DNA of 64,000 nt from Megalopta genalis. Lineage: Eukaryota > Arthropoda > Insecta > Hymenoptera > Halictidae. The DNA lies in the NCBI RefSeq assembly GCF_051020955.1, contig NC_135016.1:28739131-28803130 (forward strand), given 5' to 3'. Every line of letters begins with the position of its first letter. Within the stretch, counting starts at the first letter, position 1. The notes below the pieces were generated by a model. The model was not told the DNA's origin and made no database searches. It saw only the letters and a program-made list of their open reading frames with translations. The position numbers were made by a program, and so were the translations under genes. This document shows positions 11,227-21,265 of the stretch, in pieces.

Positions 11227-11318
11227 TACGAGGTCAATGCACCATCCTGCACACATTTCCGTGCATGAAGTGGATTTACAACTAAATGGGTGGTGTTTCT
11301 TATTGATAGTGTATTCTT
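11227..11318. other. Spacer between minisatellite and right arm
   Basis: Begins ACATTGTACGAGGTCAATGC, which has a diverged counterpart at about 41503 (ACATTGTGCGAGGTCGGTGC). So this short spacer belongs to the same interspersed family as the flanking arms. Confidence 0.55.
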
Positions 11319-11497
11319 CATATTTCTCTAACAAACATATCCCTTACGTCCTTTAACACGATTATTATTTATTAAATTAGCTTTGCGAATCATTCGTTGA
11401 ACTATGTTCGGGACACGGAATTATTTAAATTAAAATATCATTTACGTACTTTGTCAATCTTCACTGTACACCTTGCTCAAAAATTTTATATGTTACA
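11319..11497. repeat. Right arm of duplicated flank
   Basis: Direct repeat of 10863-11039, ending AAAAATTTTATATGTTACAC where the left arm ends AAAAATTTCATATGTTGTCC. The left arm runs straight into the minisatellite at that point. Confidence 0.75.
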
Positions 11498-11765
11498 CAC
11501 AAGGTGTCATACACACTAGAAAGTTAAAACGGCCGTCACGGTTAAATTACTTACTATTTCGGGTCCGAAAAATTAGTAAATATTCTTCAGACGTTCTAAA
11601 GTAAAGGTGAACAGCGTTTTTCTTAAAAATAGCACTGTTACGTAGTAAAAGAAAAATCCGGGAGTTCTCGCTTCGTGATTTGTTCAATACTTCGAACGCG
11701 GCTCAAGTCCGTCCCGACCATCTGTCATAGCCTCGTGCTGCGGGCTCTCGAACTTCGCGGCGTCA
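11498..11765. other. Interspersed-repeat-like DNA
   Basis: The part AAATTAGTAAATATTCTTCAGACG (about 11570) followed by GAACAGCGTTTTTCTTAAAAA is repeated in diverged form near 41800-41870 and more weakly near 27800. The remainder is unremarkable CpG-containing sequence. Confidence 0.45.
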
Positions 11766-11903
11766 CCTCTCATTGGTCAGAGTTTTCCGTTAATAACTCG
11801 TAAACAAAGCCGCAGATTGCATTTTCGCAAAGGAAAAAGTTACTTCAAATGACCTCAGCTACCCCTCATTTTCGGCTGTTAAAATAATTGTGGGACACCC
11901 TGT
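11766..11903. mobile_element. G1 foldback element, right half only
   Basis: Matches the right arm of the G1 family: CTCATTGGTCAGAG, then TAATAACTCGTAAACAAAGC, AGGAAAAAGTTACTTCAAAT and terminal GGGACACCCTGTA. The left arm and centre are missing, so this copy is truncated at its inner end. It terminates in a short TA run. Confidence 0.8.
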
Positions 11904-11925
11904 ATATATATATATATATATATAA
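11902..11925. repeat. (TA)n microsatellite
   Basis: About eleven TA dinucleotides directly abut the terminal CCCTG of the G1 half element, which fits insertion of that family at TA. Confidence 0.9.
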
Positions 11926-11989
11926 CGTATTGAATTACACTTTTGAAACTACACTTCTATTGAAACTAACACTTCTTACGCGACGCAGT

Positions 11990-12279
11990 TTAACCCGAGA
12001 AAGATAACCTACGTCGCAGAGGCGCCTGCGAAGACTGTTGATTTTTGTTAATTTTTCATAGAGGTCTAGTGATTTAAGTTTAAAATTACTTAAAATATAA
12101 AAAAATATAATATAAATGCATTTTATTTTTACAATAATGCCAAACCTTTAAAATGACTAGATTAACTTAAATAAATATCCATTGTTAGTATAAAATTGAC
12201 GCCTTAGAAAAGCATGCGCCTCTGAAGCGTATGGTTATCTTTTACGTACGTTGTCATATGGTTATCTTTCTAGGGTTAA
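11990..12279 (+). mobile_element. F1 piggyBac-type MITE, copy 2, subfamily A
   Basis: Same length, orientation and, by eye, same sequence as 5614-5903, with TTAA on both sides. The sequence right of the insertion (TTAAGAATATTTCCGTTGAA) has a relative at 31578 (TTAAGAATATTTGCATTGAA) that lacks an insertion. Thus the TTAA target can be seen empty in a paralogous repeat. Confidence 0.92.
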
Positions 12280-12350
12280 GAATATTTCCGTTGAAATTTC
12301 TACAAATCCTTAACGTGACCGCAACCGGTTTATCTACCCCATCTTCGAAA
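12280..12350 (+). repeat. Old interspersed repeat fragment
   Basis: AATATTTCCGTTGAAATTTC through AACCGGTTTATCTACC aligns by eye with 31582-31650, roughly four bases in five matching. I cannot assign the family. It hosts the F1 insertion on its left side. Confidence 0.55.
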
Positions 12351-12943
12351 TGGCTCGGAAAATCGTGGCCAATTTCTTGCCGAGAATTCGCAATTGGAAA
12401 ATTCGCAAATGCTACAAGACACCTTTTACACGGGCTCGGAAACGGTCGAGTGGAGACCAGGAGGACACGGGACGTTAAATAACAATAGTAACCATGGGAT
12501 ATAGACAGTGGACCAAAGGTCGTTCTGGTAGCCACGTCTTTTTATCCACCGACTAGATTTGCCGAGGAAAAGTAGATCCCTGAGATCGTCCCAAGTAGCT
12601 TTTCCCTGACCGGAAAGGCATATCGACTTCCGATAAAAGGAAATCGTGCTTTGAGTATCTTTCGCTCCGATGTAAACGAGTCGAATTTCAAAGGACAATC
12701 CACGAACGGAGAACCGTGTAACTTATACGAACGCCTCTCGTCCATTTTGCGACCAAATTTCCCTTTTAACTACTACATTTTTACCGCTCGTGTCTTAAAA
12801 CGGATTCCACTTTTGACTTCGGTAACTCTGATCGTTCTTTAAAAAAAGACATCACTTTTCCACGTGTCCATAAAAGTTCCGAAAAATTGCGTTCGGTTCC
12901 ATTGGTTTTTTAAAGGAAAATCGTTCAGTTTCGTATAGAGATA
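12351..12943. other. Non-coding DNA
   Basis: Several overlapping ORFs of 60-93 codons cross the region on both strands without recognisable features. No transposon ends seen before 12944. Confidence 0.4.
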
Positions 12944-13565
12944 TACACTTGCGTCGGGAAGTGTGTTAACATCTTTCTGAACGAAATAACTATTTTCAAA
13001 TTGGTCCGAATAACTTGAAATTTGTTCAGATTAATTAGACCGACGAGATTGTTGGAGAACGAGTATACGATATTTATTTAGATTGCAATCGATTCAGATG
13101 ATGAAAGAACTAAAGAACTGTTTTCTCAACATTTTTATCCGAGCTTATAACGAGAATAAAATGAATTTAATATAAAAATGCATTTTATAGATCTCGGTTA
13201 AATTAGGTACGTGCTGAAAATGTAATCGAAATTGGTTTACGTACAGTCAAGCTACGGTCATTGAAAGATATAAAAATTACTCGTTTCTCGTTGAAATTCG
13301 TGGAAAAAAACTGCTATTTTCACGAACTTTATGTTAATGTTTTCACGAACTTCAAATGTTAACAATGAAAGTTTAGGTACAAAAAGTTCTTCGTAAATAT
13401 TCGTCACAGGTTCAGATAAAAAAGTTGAAAAACATATTTTCGTACACTTGATCTCTAGAAAACTAGTGGATCTAACAATTCAAAATGATTCGAGTCGTTC
13501 GGATCAATTTGAAAAAAGTTATCCCGCTTGATAAAGGTGTCAACATACTTCCCGACGCGACTGTA
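12944..13565. mobile_element. Tc1-like shell element (about 620 bp)
   Basis: The left end is TACACTTGCGTCGGGAAGTG and the right end in reverse complement is TACAGTCGCGTCGGGAAGTA. Similarity continues inward (GTTAACATCTTT against GTTGACACCTTT). The flanking TA, the CA start and the 600-bp length without a transposase ORF suggest a non-autonomous Tc1/mariner-superfamily element. A 64-codon ORF at its right side is formed by the terminal repeat. Confidence 0.65.
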
Positions 13566-15688
13566 CCGTCTGATGTTTCAAGTGCGAAGATTCTTCGGAT
13601 TAAATTCATGAAATACTGTGGAGAGAGATTCGGTGGTCGAGAGACGACGAGAGTCGGAAAAATAGAGGAACGCTCTTAATTCCCACGGAAATTGGACGCA
13701 TTCTAGGTGTAACCGGCGAGCATAACGATTTCAACAAGTGAAGTAAATCACGTTTTGGGCCCCGCTCGGAACACCTCGCCGGCCACCCACCGCTTTTGGT
13801 CTCCACCCCGCCCTTTCGTGTTTTACAATTACAGTAGTTTTATGAGTTCCAGCCGCTCCCGTTCCCGGTAGACTTCTGCCAACTTGTGATTGCGCAAGTT
13901 TCTGGTTTATGAGCGCGGACCGCCGGCTTATCTCTCTGTGATTCTCCTTTCGCGGCGATTGCACCTGCATGCGTACATTTGCCATTTCCGCAAATCAGAA
14001 TTTACCGGACTTTCTCGTTCCTTGGACAAAAGAACGCGGAATTTGTTGCTTCCTGCCGGCCGAATTCGATTTATTAAACGTTTCCTACGTTTGCTAAATT
14101 CGAGCATTTCGCATGTCTTAGCAATCTCGACACTTGTTAAAAACAATAGCAATTTGGGAGCCTCTGTTGACCGTCTTCACGATGATCGTTAAAATTAGTT
14201 TCGACTCGTGTGAGTATACCTTTATATTTGTTGAATTGTTGAACAATTGAAATTCAATTTTGAATTCTTTTATCCTTTCACTTTCTTCATTTTGTTTCCT
14301 TTTATTTTCGGACATGATTAATTTTACATTTATCTAATAAGACACAATTTTTTTGATCTTTTATTTCGTTTATCTTTGAACACAAAAATCGACTATGACT
14401 TATTCGATAAATATCAAGTCAACTATGCCCGAAAATAAATACGAAAAAATAAACAAAATAAAAGAATAAAAAGATTTCTATTTATTTACCACTGAGAAAA
14501 TGTCATCTTAATTATTTATTTTTACTTGCCGCTGGCTACGTCGCGTCGCGAGACAACATTTGCGATCGCAAAGATGCACTATTATCTAATCGATCTATGT
14601 AATTCGAACGGCGAATAATTTCCAGCGAACAGCAGAACGCTGAAACAATTGGAGCTTCGAAACAATCGGGACAGGTGTATCGCGTAGAAACGACTCGCTA
14701 CCGCAGAAGCACGCATTACTCAGTCGTTCGTTCATCCATTTTTCATACGAGTCGCAGGTCGCAGGAGACGCGTCGGTAGACAGCATTGTTAGTTTCGCAT
14801 TACCGGCGGCATCGAAGTATCCCGGGGACTTTTCCCTCGCGGCGCGTCGCGGCACGGCGCGGCGCGTGGAAATCCCGTGAACTTGACAAGCAGAACGAAG
14901 CTTTGTTCAGCGAACCGCCGAATCTTTCGAGGCTCAGCCGACAAATTACTCGGCGTCGATCGCGCGTTCTTTGTCCCACGATGATCCCGGCGTCGGCCAG
15001 TACTAACGAAGCAGTGGCATAATGAGGTGTGACAGGAGAAGGTGGTAGGCAGTCGGCCGGGCGAAGGAGCAAGGGGCGGGGACGTGGAGGGCTGCTTCAG
15101 ACACCCCAGCCACGCAGACGTCTGATGGGGTTCGACGTCGGCCTCGCGGATTTCCATTCTACCGCACCGCACCGTTCCAAACCGCCCCGAACCTAACCCG
15201 TCGAGGCCACAACAAGGCAAAACATGTACTCACGTGCTGCCGGTACCGCCGCCGCCGCTGTTGCTGCTCGCCTACACCTACTGGCAGCCGCGCCGCGTAA
15301 ACAGGATTGTGCATTCGTACACACGCCAGCAGCGATGGGTCTTCGATGCGCAGCACGCAACCCACGGATCAAATTAGTCTCACGAATGTCTGCTGTCGCG
15401 TTCGCACGAACGGCAAACTCGACGTAGACGAACGATAAAAGATCTTCGAGGGAACCCTGAACGGATTATTATCGGGGATATCGTATCGGTAATTATACTC
15501 GACCGAGATCCTCCGCCCCGCGGTTCCTGGTTCGTCTGCCTTTTCTTCCGCACGACAGCGAATCGAACCGAATTACTGCGGTCTATTACTGGTATTTGTG
15601 TACACTTTTTGTAAAAGAATTGTTTACCGGCGATCGTAAGATGTACTATTGAGGACATACGAGGGCTGTTCATCTTTAAGCGTTACTT
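13566..15688. other. Mixed single-copy non-coding DNA
   Basis: CpG-rich at 13570-14060 and 14780-15560, AT-rich between. Minus-strand ORF 14789-15220 (143 codons) is Pro/Arg-rich and featureless. A patch at 15245-15260 reads as repeated CCGCCGC. No gene or mobile element identified. Confidence 0.45.
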
Positions 15689-16290
15689 TTAACCCTTTCG
15701 CTACGGCGGTTCAGTCCGCCGTAGCGCCCCTCCTGAACGGAACCACCCGCCGAAATTGTGCACATTGCGCGTGGATAGTGTATTTGGGAAGAAAAGGGAT
15801 TTTTCTTTAAAACAATATAGTTATAATTTCTGCACAAGGTATAAAGTTATTTAATAGGTAAAAAAAGTTTCATTAACAATGGAAAAAGTGAAGAAATAAT
15901 ATATAATATACAGTAATAAAATAAAACATAATATTCATAATACAAAACATAATACATAATAATTAGTCCTAAAGTTAGTACTTTCGATTTTCTATCCCTT
16001 TATGACATGTAACACAATAATAATGGGAAATGCAGGTAGAACAAATATAACTTGAATGGTGTGTCGTTTATTTCGGACTGTCGTTTGTTTGTTTCGTCAA
16101 AAGATTCACGCAATAGTAACAAGAGGCGGTGCAGTCCAAAAATTAGGTCGCGATTTTACCAGCATGTCGGATATATCCGGCGTTCGTCCCCAGAGGGCGA
16201 TCATGTGGATGTCGGATATATCCGGCGTTCGGCTCCGCGAGTGTTCATATGGATGACGGATATATCCGTCGTTCGGAGCGAAAGGGTTAA
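15689..16290 (+). mobile_element. F5 TTAA element, copy 1 (602 bp)
   Basis: Bounded by TTAA, with termini CCCTTTCGCTACGGCGG (left) and, in reverse complement, CCCTTTCGCTCCGAACG (right). The left end folds into a perfect 11-bp stem CGCTACGGCGG / CCGCCGTAGCG with a six-base loop. Near the right end three tandem units of about 44-45 bases each carry the palindrome GGATATATCC. The reverse-orientation copy at 35192-35749 is nearly identical but has one unit fewer, which accounts for the 44-bp length difference. The two 66-86-codon ORFs at its right side run through the palindromic units and are not convincing. Confidence 0.92.
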
Positions 16291-16501
16291 TACTAAACCT
16301 GCCACGGTCTAAATGACCGATTTTTTATTTTACGATGCTACAAAGTTTGGAGACTTCTTCGTGGAAAATGATTGAATAAATGATATTATTGAAACAAGTC
16401 TCATAATTAAAACTTTACAAAATCCAAGTGAATTCTATCTTTTCACTCTTATGAGTCGATGCACGCTAATCATCGTTACAGGTCGGTTGGTTTAGTGTTA
16501 A
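16287..16501. mobile_element. F4 TTAA element (215 bp)
   Basis: Starts at the TTAA that ends the F5 element: TTAATACTAAACCTGCCACG. The right end in reverse complement is TTAACACTAAACCAACCGAC, so the inverted repeats share TTAAYACTAAACC. It is AT-rich and non-coding. The shared TTAA implies one element inserted into the target duplication of the other. Confidence 0.75.
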
Positions 16502-17090
16502 ATTTCGCGCCATTTTTATTGTTTCCTAATAGATTGCTATGTAATAGTTGGCATTTGACAAGCAGAAACATTGCGGTGAACAAAAATGGAGGGACATTCG
16601 ATTCAGCAACGTCTATTTATTATTAAAAATTAATAGAAATTATTGCAAAAGGAAACCGTCCATCGAACATGCAAAAGATTGTCAAATAATGTAGAGCGAT
16701 CTAGTTAAAAAGAATAGACGCCCTATATATATGTGGACACGCTTTAAAACGGTATGACTTTCTTTTTAAACTGGTTGAAATAACTTGAGTTTTTTTGATA
16801 TGTTAAAAGGACTAGTTTTCTGTGCAATTACTAAAATGCTTGTTTTTCATTTTGCTATTATTTGTAGTGAGAAAAAGAAATAAAAAACACTTCTTACGAA
16901 ATTTAGAAGTCTAGAAGAAATCTAGAAGCTTCCATTACAATGCACGTTGGAATCTCCTATCCACTTCGTAATTTTTGTCGATCATTATTATATAGCTTTT
17001 ATGACATTTTCGAATGAAAATTTTTATGCCGTACCTCTGGAACATTAGTTACCAGACAGTTAATTTCATACACTTATAACTAGACTACGG
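16502..17090. other. AT-rich DNA, possible Tc1-like remnant
   Basis: The stretch GTGGACACGCTTTAAAACGG (about 16733) followed by TATGACTTTCTTTTTAAACT has the look of an internal part of Tc1-like elements, but I see no pair of ends. The rest is AT-rich and unassigned. Confidence 0.3.
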
Positions 17091-17130
17091 ATCTTTATGC
17101 AAAATGAAAATTGCCTACATCAATTGTATG
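17091..17130 (+). mobile_element. G3 left end only
   Basis: TAGACTACGGATCTTTATGC followed by AAAATGAAAATTG matches the G3 terminus, but no inverted partner is visible in the following few hundred bases. Either the element is truncated or its right end has decayed. Confidence 0.5.
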
Positions 17131-18276
17131 AAACAAAATTTAAATAAAAATGTATTCTTTCTTCCAAGTATTTTAATAAATTGAAGAAAATCTTGGAATA
17201 TTGATTCCAAATTCTTCTCGCGTATTCAATGTTCTGTATTTCTCTTATCCATTAATTCTTATAAGTAAATTTGCGAACAAATTATATACAAATTACAGAA
17301 TATTTAATATCATAGAATATCATTAAAATTCTTAAAGGCAGAAATACAACTCGTTCATTATTTTTCGCAGCAGCCAAATAAAATTTGTCGACGATCCGCA
17401 ACGCTTCTGTGCAAGATTTAGGGAAAGTACCTCGAATTCAGCTGACTCAAAAGTTTCGAAATTACGAAGATCAATTTGCTTTCGGCGGACGCGTGCAATT
17501 GTCTCGGCAGCGACGGGAAACGCGACACAGTTGACAGGGCGTTCCAGTGTTAATGTTACTGCAGCGTTAACGTAACGTGCAACTAATCGCAACACGTTCA
17601 CCTCCGACTCTCTCGCTACCCGATGATTAATTATTCCCGGTGTAACTCCAAGGCGGAACATCCTTTCAAGGCGGAAGATTCCTCTGACCGATGAATTCAG
17701 CGAGACTTTAGCGAACGGCGGAAGAGAACAAATGAATAGCACGAGTATATCTTTCTGTGTTACGGCGTAATTAAAACGCGAGGATCATGCACTCCCCGGG
17801 ATTAAATTTTCAACGGCGGAGAACGTAAGTAGCGCATTCATTAATTTTTCTGCTTTAAACGTCGCCTATTAAGCTCCCCATAAATGAGTGCTACGGCGCG
17901 AAAGCTTCGGAAGCGGTATCCTTTGGAAGCTGATCGTAGCATTGATTAAACGGAAAGTTTCACCTAAAGATTTCCCATGAGATATTACCGCCGTGTTACG
18001 TTCCGCTGGAAATTAATGACCGATCGCCATCGCCGGTTACGCGGATACATCAAAATGCTAATCGCTGCGATTCCTGTGGAACCGGGTTCACTGGTTACTT
18101 TGCTCGAAGGATAGCTAGAAAATCGGATCCGATCGAGCGGAAGATCGGTGGACGATTCCGACGATCGCATTTGCTTCGGTTCGCTCAAATATCTACTAAC
18201 TCATCGATTACCCTGTATATATGCTTCGACGTGGCGCGTCTGATTTGCAAATTCGAAGCGTTTGAACGGTCATCTG
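17131..18276. other. Non-coding DNA
   Basis: AT-rich to about 17330, then mixed. Minus-strand ORF 17332-17742 (136 codons) ends in hydrophobic residues but has no family resemblance I can state. No repeat or RNA gene seen. Confidence 0.4.
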
Positions 18277-18324
18277 TAGACTGCGGATTTTATACATTTA
18301 TTATAAACTTTGTAACAAGCATAA
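18277..18324 (+). mobile_element. G3 left end only
   Basis: TAGACTGCGGATTTTATACA matches the G3 terminus. The F2 element begins 48 bases later, so the G3 copy may have been broken by that or by a deletion. No right end found. Confidence 0.45.
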
Positions 18325-18571
18325 TTAACCCTTTGCACTCGAAGCTATTTTAACTCTAAAATATAAAATCGTTTTTCTAACTTATAGTATTTCTATTTTA
18401 TATGGCAAAATGCATTTTATGTACATGAAATTGACACTTGGGACTCGCCCAATAGTTACATTCTTAACAATTTTTTAAATCTAAACTTTGTTAATATAAA
18501 AGTTATCTTAAAGCGTGATACAACAAATTTTAGTGGTGCCTCAGAGTCACCACTCGAGTGCAAAGGGTTAA
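18325..18571 (+). mobile_element. F2 TTAA element, copy 2 (247 bp)
   Basis: TTAA on both sides, with termini CCCTTTGCACTCGAAG (left) and, in reverse complement, CCCTTTGCACTCGAGTGG (right). It lies in the opposite orientation to 6370-6590 and is about 26 bases longer, so the two copies are clearly related but diverged. It is non-coding. Confidence 0.88.
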
Positions 18572-19674
18572 CATTATATTTAGCGAGTGGCAATTATTAA
18601 TAAAGTATTAAAATTTGAATATTACATTTTTTCGTTTTATTTTCTTTATTTTTCAATCGAAACATTTAATACGTCTTCTTCGATGAACGTAAAGTTAATG
18701 AAGCCCGAAAACGAACAAAGCCAGCAATTGGTCACTTCACTGCCCTATTTAAGCGAACGATTTAAATACTCCGGGTCAAAATGATCGCGCGGAGCGAGGA
18801 TTAATAAACAATAATATTTATTTTACCGTCCATTGGTTTGCGTAGAATTCCAGATAGAAGTAAATTCTTTCGTTCACGGCTGATAAATATTTCTGCAAAT
18901 TGTCGGCTCGGAAGCGGGAAGCGTAAAGTTCGCCGGCGCGTCGGTGACACGAGAAATTACGGTAGTTCCCGCGACCTTCCCCGGGAACTTCGAAAATTCC
19001 CGGACCCTACGGGGAAGTTGGACCGTAGATGCGGAGCATCTTGCCGGCGTGGCTGCGTGGAGGTGCAATTCGCACGCGAGACCAGTCCCTAAACAGCTCG
19101 TTCGCCGACAGAAACGGGTGGAGACTGGAGACCCGGTGGCTTGATGGCGGCCGCATTCCCGTAGACCGCGCAGGAAACACACTGCACGACACGGGGAAAC
19201 ACCCGGGAAGCCCCGGGGGGTCCTGAACGACTCGACATGGCACGGCTTTACGGCACTCTGCATCGATACCTTTCGATAACATCGACCTTCCACCACCCAC
19301 GGCGTTACTCACCGGTGCCACTTGTCCCGGCCCCTTTGTTGCGAATCCTTTATCCCTCTGTCGCGACCCCGCTGATAAGGACAGCTGATATCGTCGGTCT
19401 AAGAGTGATCGATGCGATACCCGCCGATCCGTGTTTAATTAAACGGAAAAAGATCTTGTTCGGGGCCGGTCGGACTGGTCACGATCGAACGCTGTTCCAG
19501 CGAATAGGAAAATGATCGGGGATCATGCGAAATATGTATACTCGCTGTTCGGAATGGTACGGACCAATCTTATACCATGTATTATCGAGGGCGAATGGCT
19601 GAACAATGCTCGAATAAACTTGCGTTATAAAAATGCGTTTTTAAAAAGATATATACATTTAAGCGTATATACGT
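18572..19674. other. Mixed non-coding DNA with one repeat fragment
   Basis: AT-rich to 18800, then CpG-rich to about 19500. The stretch AAGCGAACGATTTAAATACT followed by GGGTCAAAATGATC (18751-18787) is similar to 29094-29130 (AAGTGAACGATCTAAATGCT, GAGTCAAAGTGATC), which suggests an old interspersed family. ORFs at 18838-19321 on both strands overlap each other and are not supported. Confidence 0.45.
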
Positions 19675-20394
19675 TTAACCCCTTAATGCACAGATTTTTT
19701 GAAAAAGGGCGGCCAAAAAAAATCAATTTTTTTAATGTAAGAAAACACAATTTAGAACGTTGTCTTGGCAAGAAAGTTACAAAAATACAAAAATAATCAA
19801 AATTTTTATAGCAATTTTGGATTTTGATAAGATTGCAGAAAATAGTCGAATATTGTAATATTACACGCACATCGACTTTTTTTATCTTTCTTTTCGAATT
19901 CCCATTTCAGAATAAACATTATTATCAGTAAAAATATTTATTTATACTTTTAAAACATAAATAATAACAATACTAGTATTTATAATATTTATTATTATAT
20001 TTATATATATATATTATTATTTATATTTTAGTTTACATTATATTTTAGTAAAATATATATTGAAAAATGAGCGAATCAGAATCTGAATATGAATACGCTG
20101 TCGGAAAGCGGCTCACAAGGAAGAGATAAGTCGTAAGCGATAAGTAGAAAAAGGATATATTTTATACTTGAATAAGTAAGTGTTATAGCTTACAATCCCA
20201 TGTAAATGATAAATATCAATAAAACGATTGTTTTTTTTTTGCTTTCACATTGTTATTTTCAATTCTCGATTGCATTCGAGTGTGAAAAATTATAGCAACA
20301 TAAAGTACAACGCCGCTCGAATTATCTCGAGTGTGCACAGTTTGGTCAGTTTAGCGCGCTCGAGTTAACTCGAGCGTGCACGTTAAGGGGTTAA
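19675..20394 (+). mobile_element. F3 TTAA element (720 bp), internally deleted
   Basis: Bounded by TTAA. Left terminus CCCCTTAATGCACA; right terminus in reverse complement CCCCTTAACGTGCACG. The right subterminal region holds the palindrome CGCTCGAGTTAACTCGAGCG and a related CTCGAATTATCTCGAGTGTG. The middle contains a short acidic ORF (20067-20129) followed by sequence with AATAAAA at about 20218. The simplest reading is a piggyBac-like element that lost nearly all of its transposase gene but kept the start, the 3' untranslated part and both ends. Confidence 0.8.
20067..20129 (+). pseudogene. Possible N-terminal stub of piggyBac-like transposase
   Basis: A 20-codon ORF starts with MSESESEYEY and continues with a basic part ending LTRKR before a TAA stop. 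An acidic, Ser/Glu-rich start is usual for piggyBac-family transposases, and the ORF lies in the right place inside a TTAA-bounded element. It contains no catalytic residues (the DDD/D region would be far downstream). The length is too short to prove homology, so the assignment rests on position and composition. Confidence 0.35.
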
Positions 20395-20590
20395 GCACAT
20401 ATACCGTAAGCGTTGCTTTATAAAATTACGATAGAAACGTAAGATAAATTTTGGGAACGTGCTCGAAATGCATTTACCATTATTTCCAATACGAATGGAA
20501 TATTTTTTGAAAGAGTTCGACAATCGCTAATTTGACGTAGAAAAGACTGCATTCTCGCAGCGAGAGGAATTTTCGAATAATTCTTAGAAC
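20395..20590. other. AT-rich spacer
   Basis: No feature recognised between the F3 element and the following G3-like terminus. Confidence 0.4.
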
Positions 20591-20835
20591 AAGACTGCGG
20601 ATTTTTATACAAAATGAAAACAGTCTGCACTAATTGCGAAATACCGTAGCTACACAAATTTTATTTCGTTTCATAATTATTTCAATAACTTGAAACTGGT
20701 CTAATAATATTTTCAAATTCTGTGGACGGTATCATCGTTTTGTATTTGATCGATTCATTTTTGTACATCGTTCTAAAATTTCTAATCAAGTCACTGTTTA
20801 AAAACGAAATTATTTGTCGCAGTTTATTAGACCGT
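20591..20835 (+). mobile_element. Diverged G3 element
   Basis: The left end AAGACTGCGGATTTTTATAC, then AAAATGAAAACAG, is a good G3 terminus. A candidate right end is TTATTTGTCGCAGTTTATTA (about 20811-20830), which is a weak inverted match. The interior is AT-rich. Treat the right boundary as uncertain. Confidence 0.45.
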
Positions 20836-21091
20836 TCCGGAGAATCATGGTCGCAGAACGTTAAATCGCGAAACTCAAACGACTCTCGGATTCTGTTCGA
20901 TTAAGCGTTCTGTATTTTTTTTTATATTTCTTGTCCGGAATCGAATCGGGCCACGGGTATTGTGCATATTTTCCGATCGCTCAATTTTCTCCTTTGAACG
21001 GGCGAAATTGGCTGGATTTCGGGGAAAAAACTGGTATCGGGTTCGAGCAGTTAGTTTTCAATCTCTTTCTCGCGAGATAAACGCATACATG
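20836..21091. other. Non-coding DNA
   Basis: No feature recognised. Confidence 0.35.

Positions 21092-21265
<174 letters not shown>

Noticed and set aside
10997..11334. Two minus-strand ORFs with repeated Gln-Gly-His/Val-Met-Ser peptides
   Set aside because: They are translations of the 11-bp minisatellite, which leaves all frames open because 33 bases are 11 codons.
10863..11497. Direct arms around the minisatellite as long terminal repeats
   Set aside because: They are only about 178 bp with no primer-binding site or polypurine tract, and the interior is a minisatellite without coding sequence.
16052..16312. Two overlapping ORFs also present in the second F5 copy
   Set aside because: They are shared only because the F5 copies are nearly identical, and they run through palindromic non-coding units with no domain.
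17332..17742. 136-codon minus-strand ORF
   Set aside because: No domain or family motif and no supporting context; it appears to be a chance frame.
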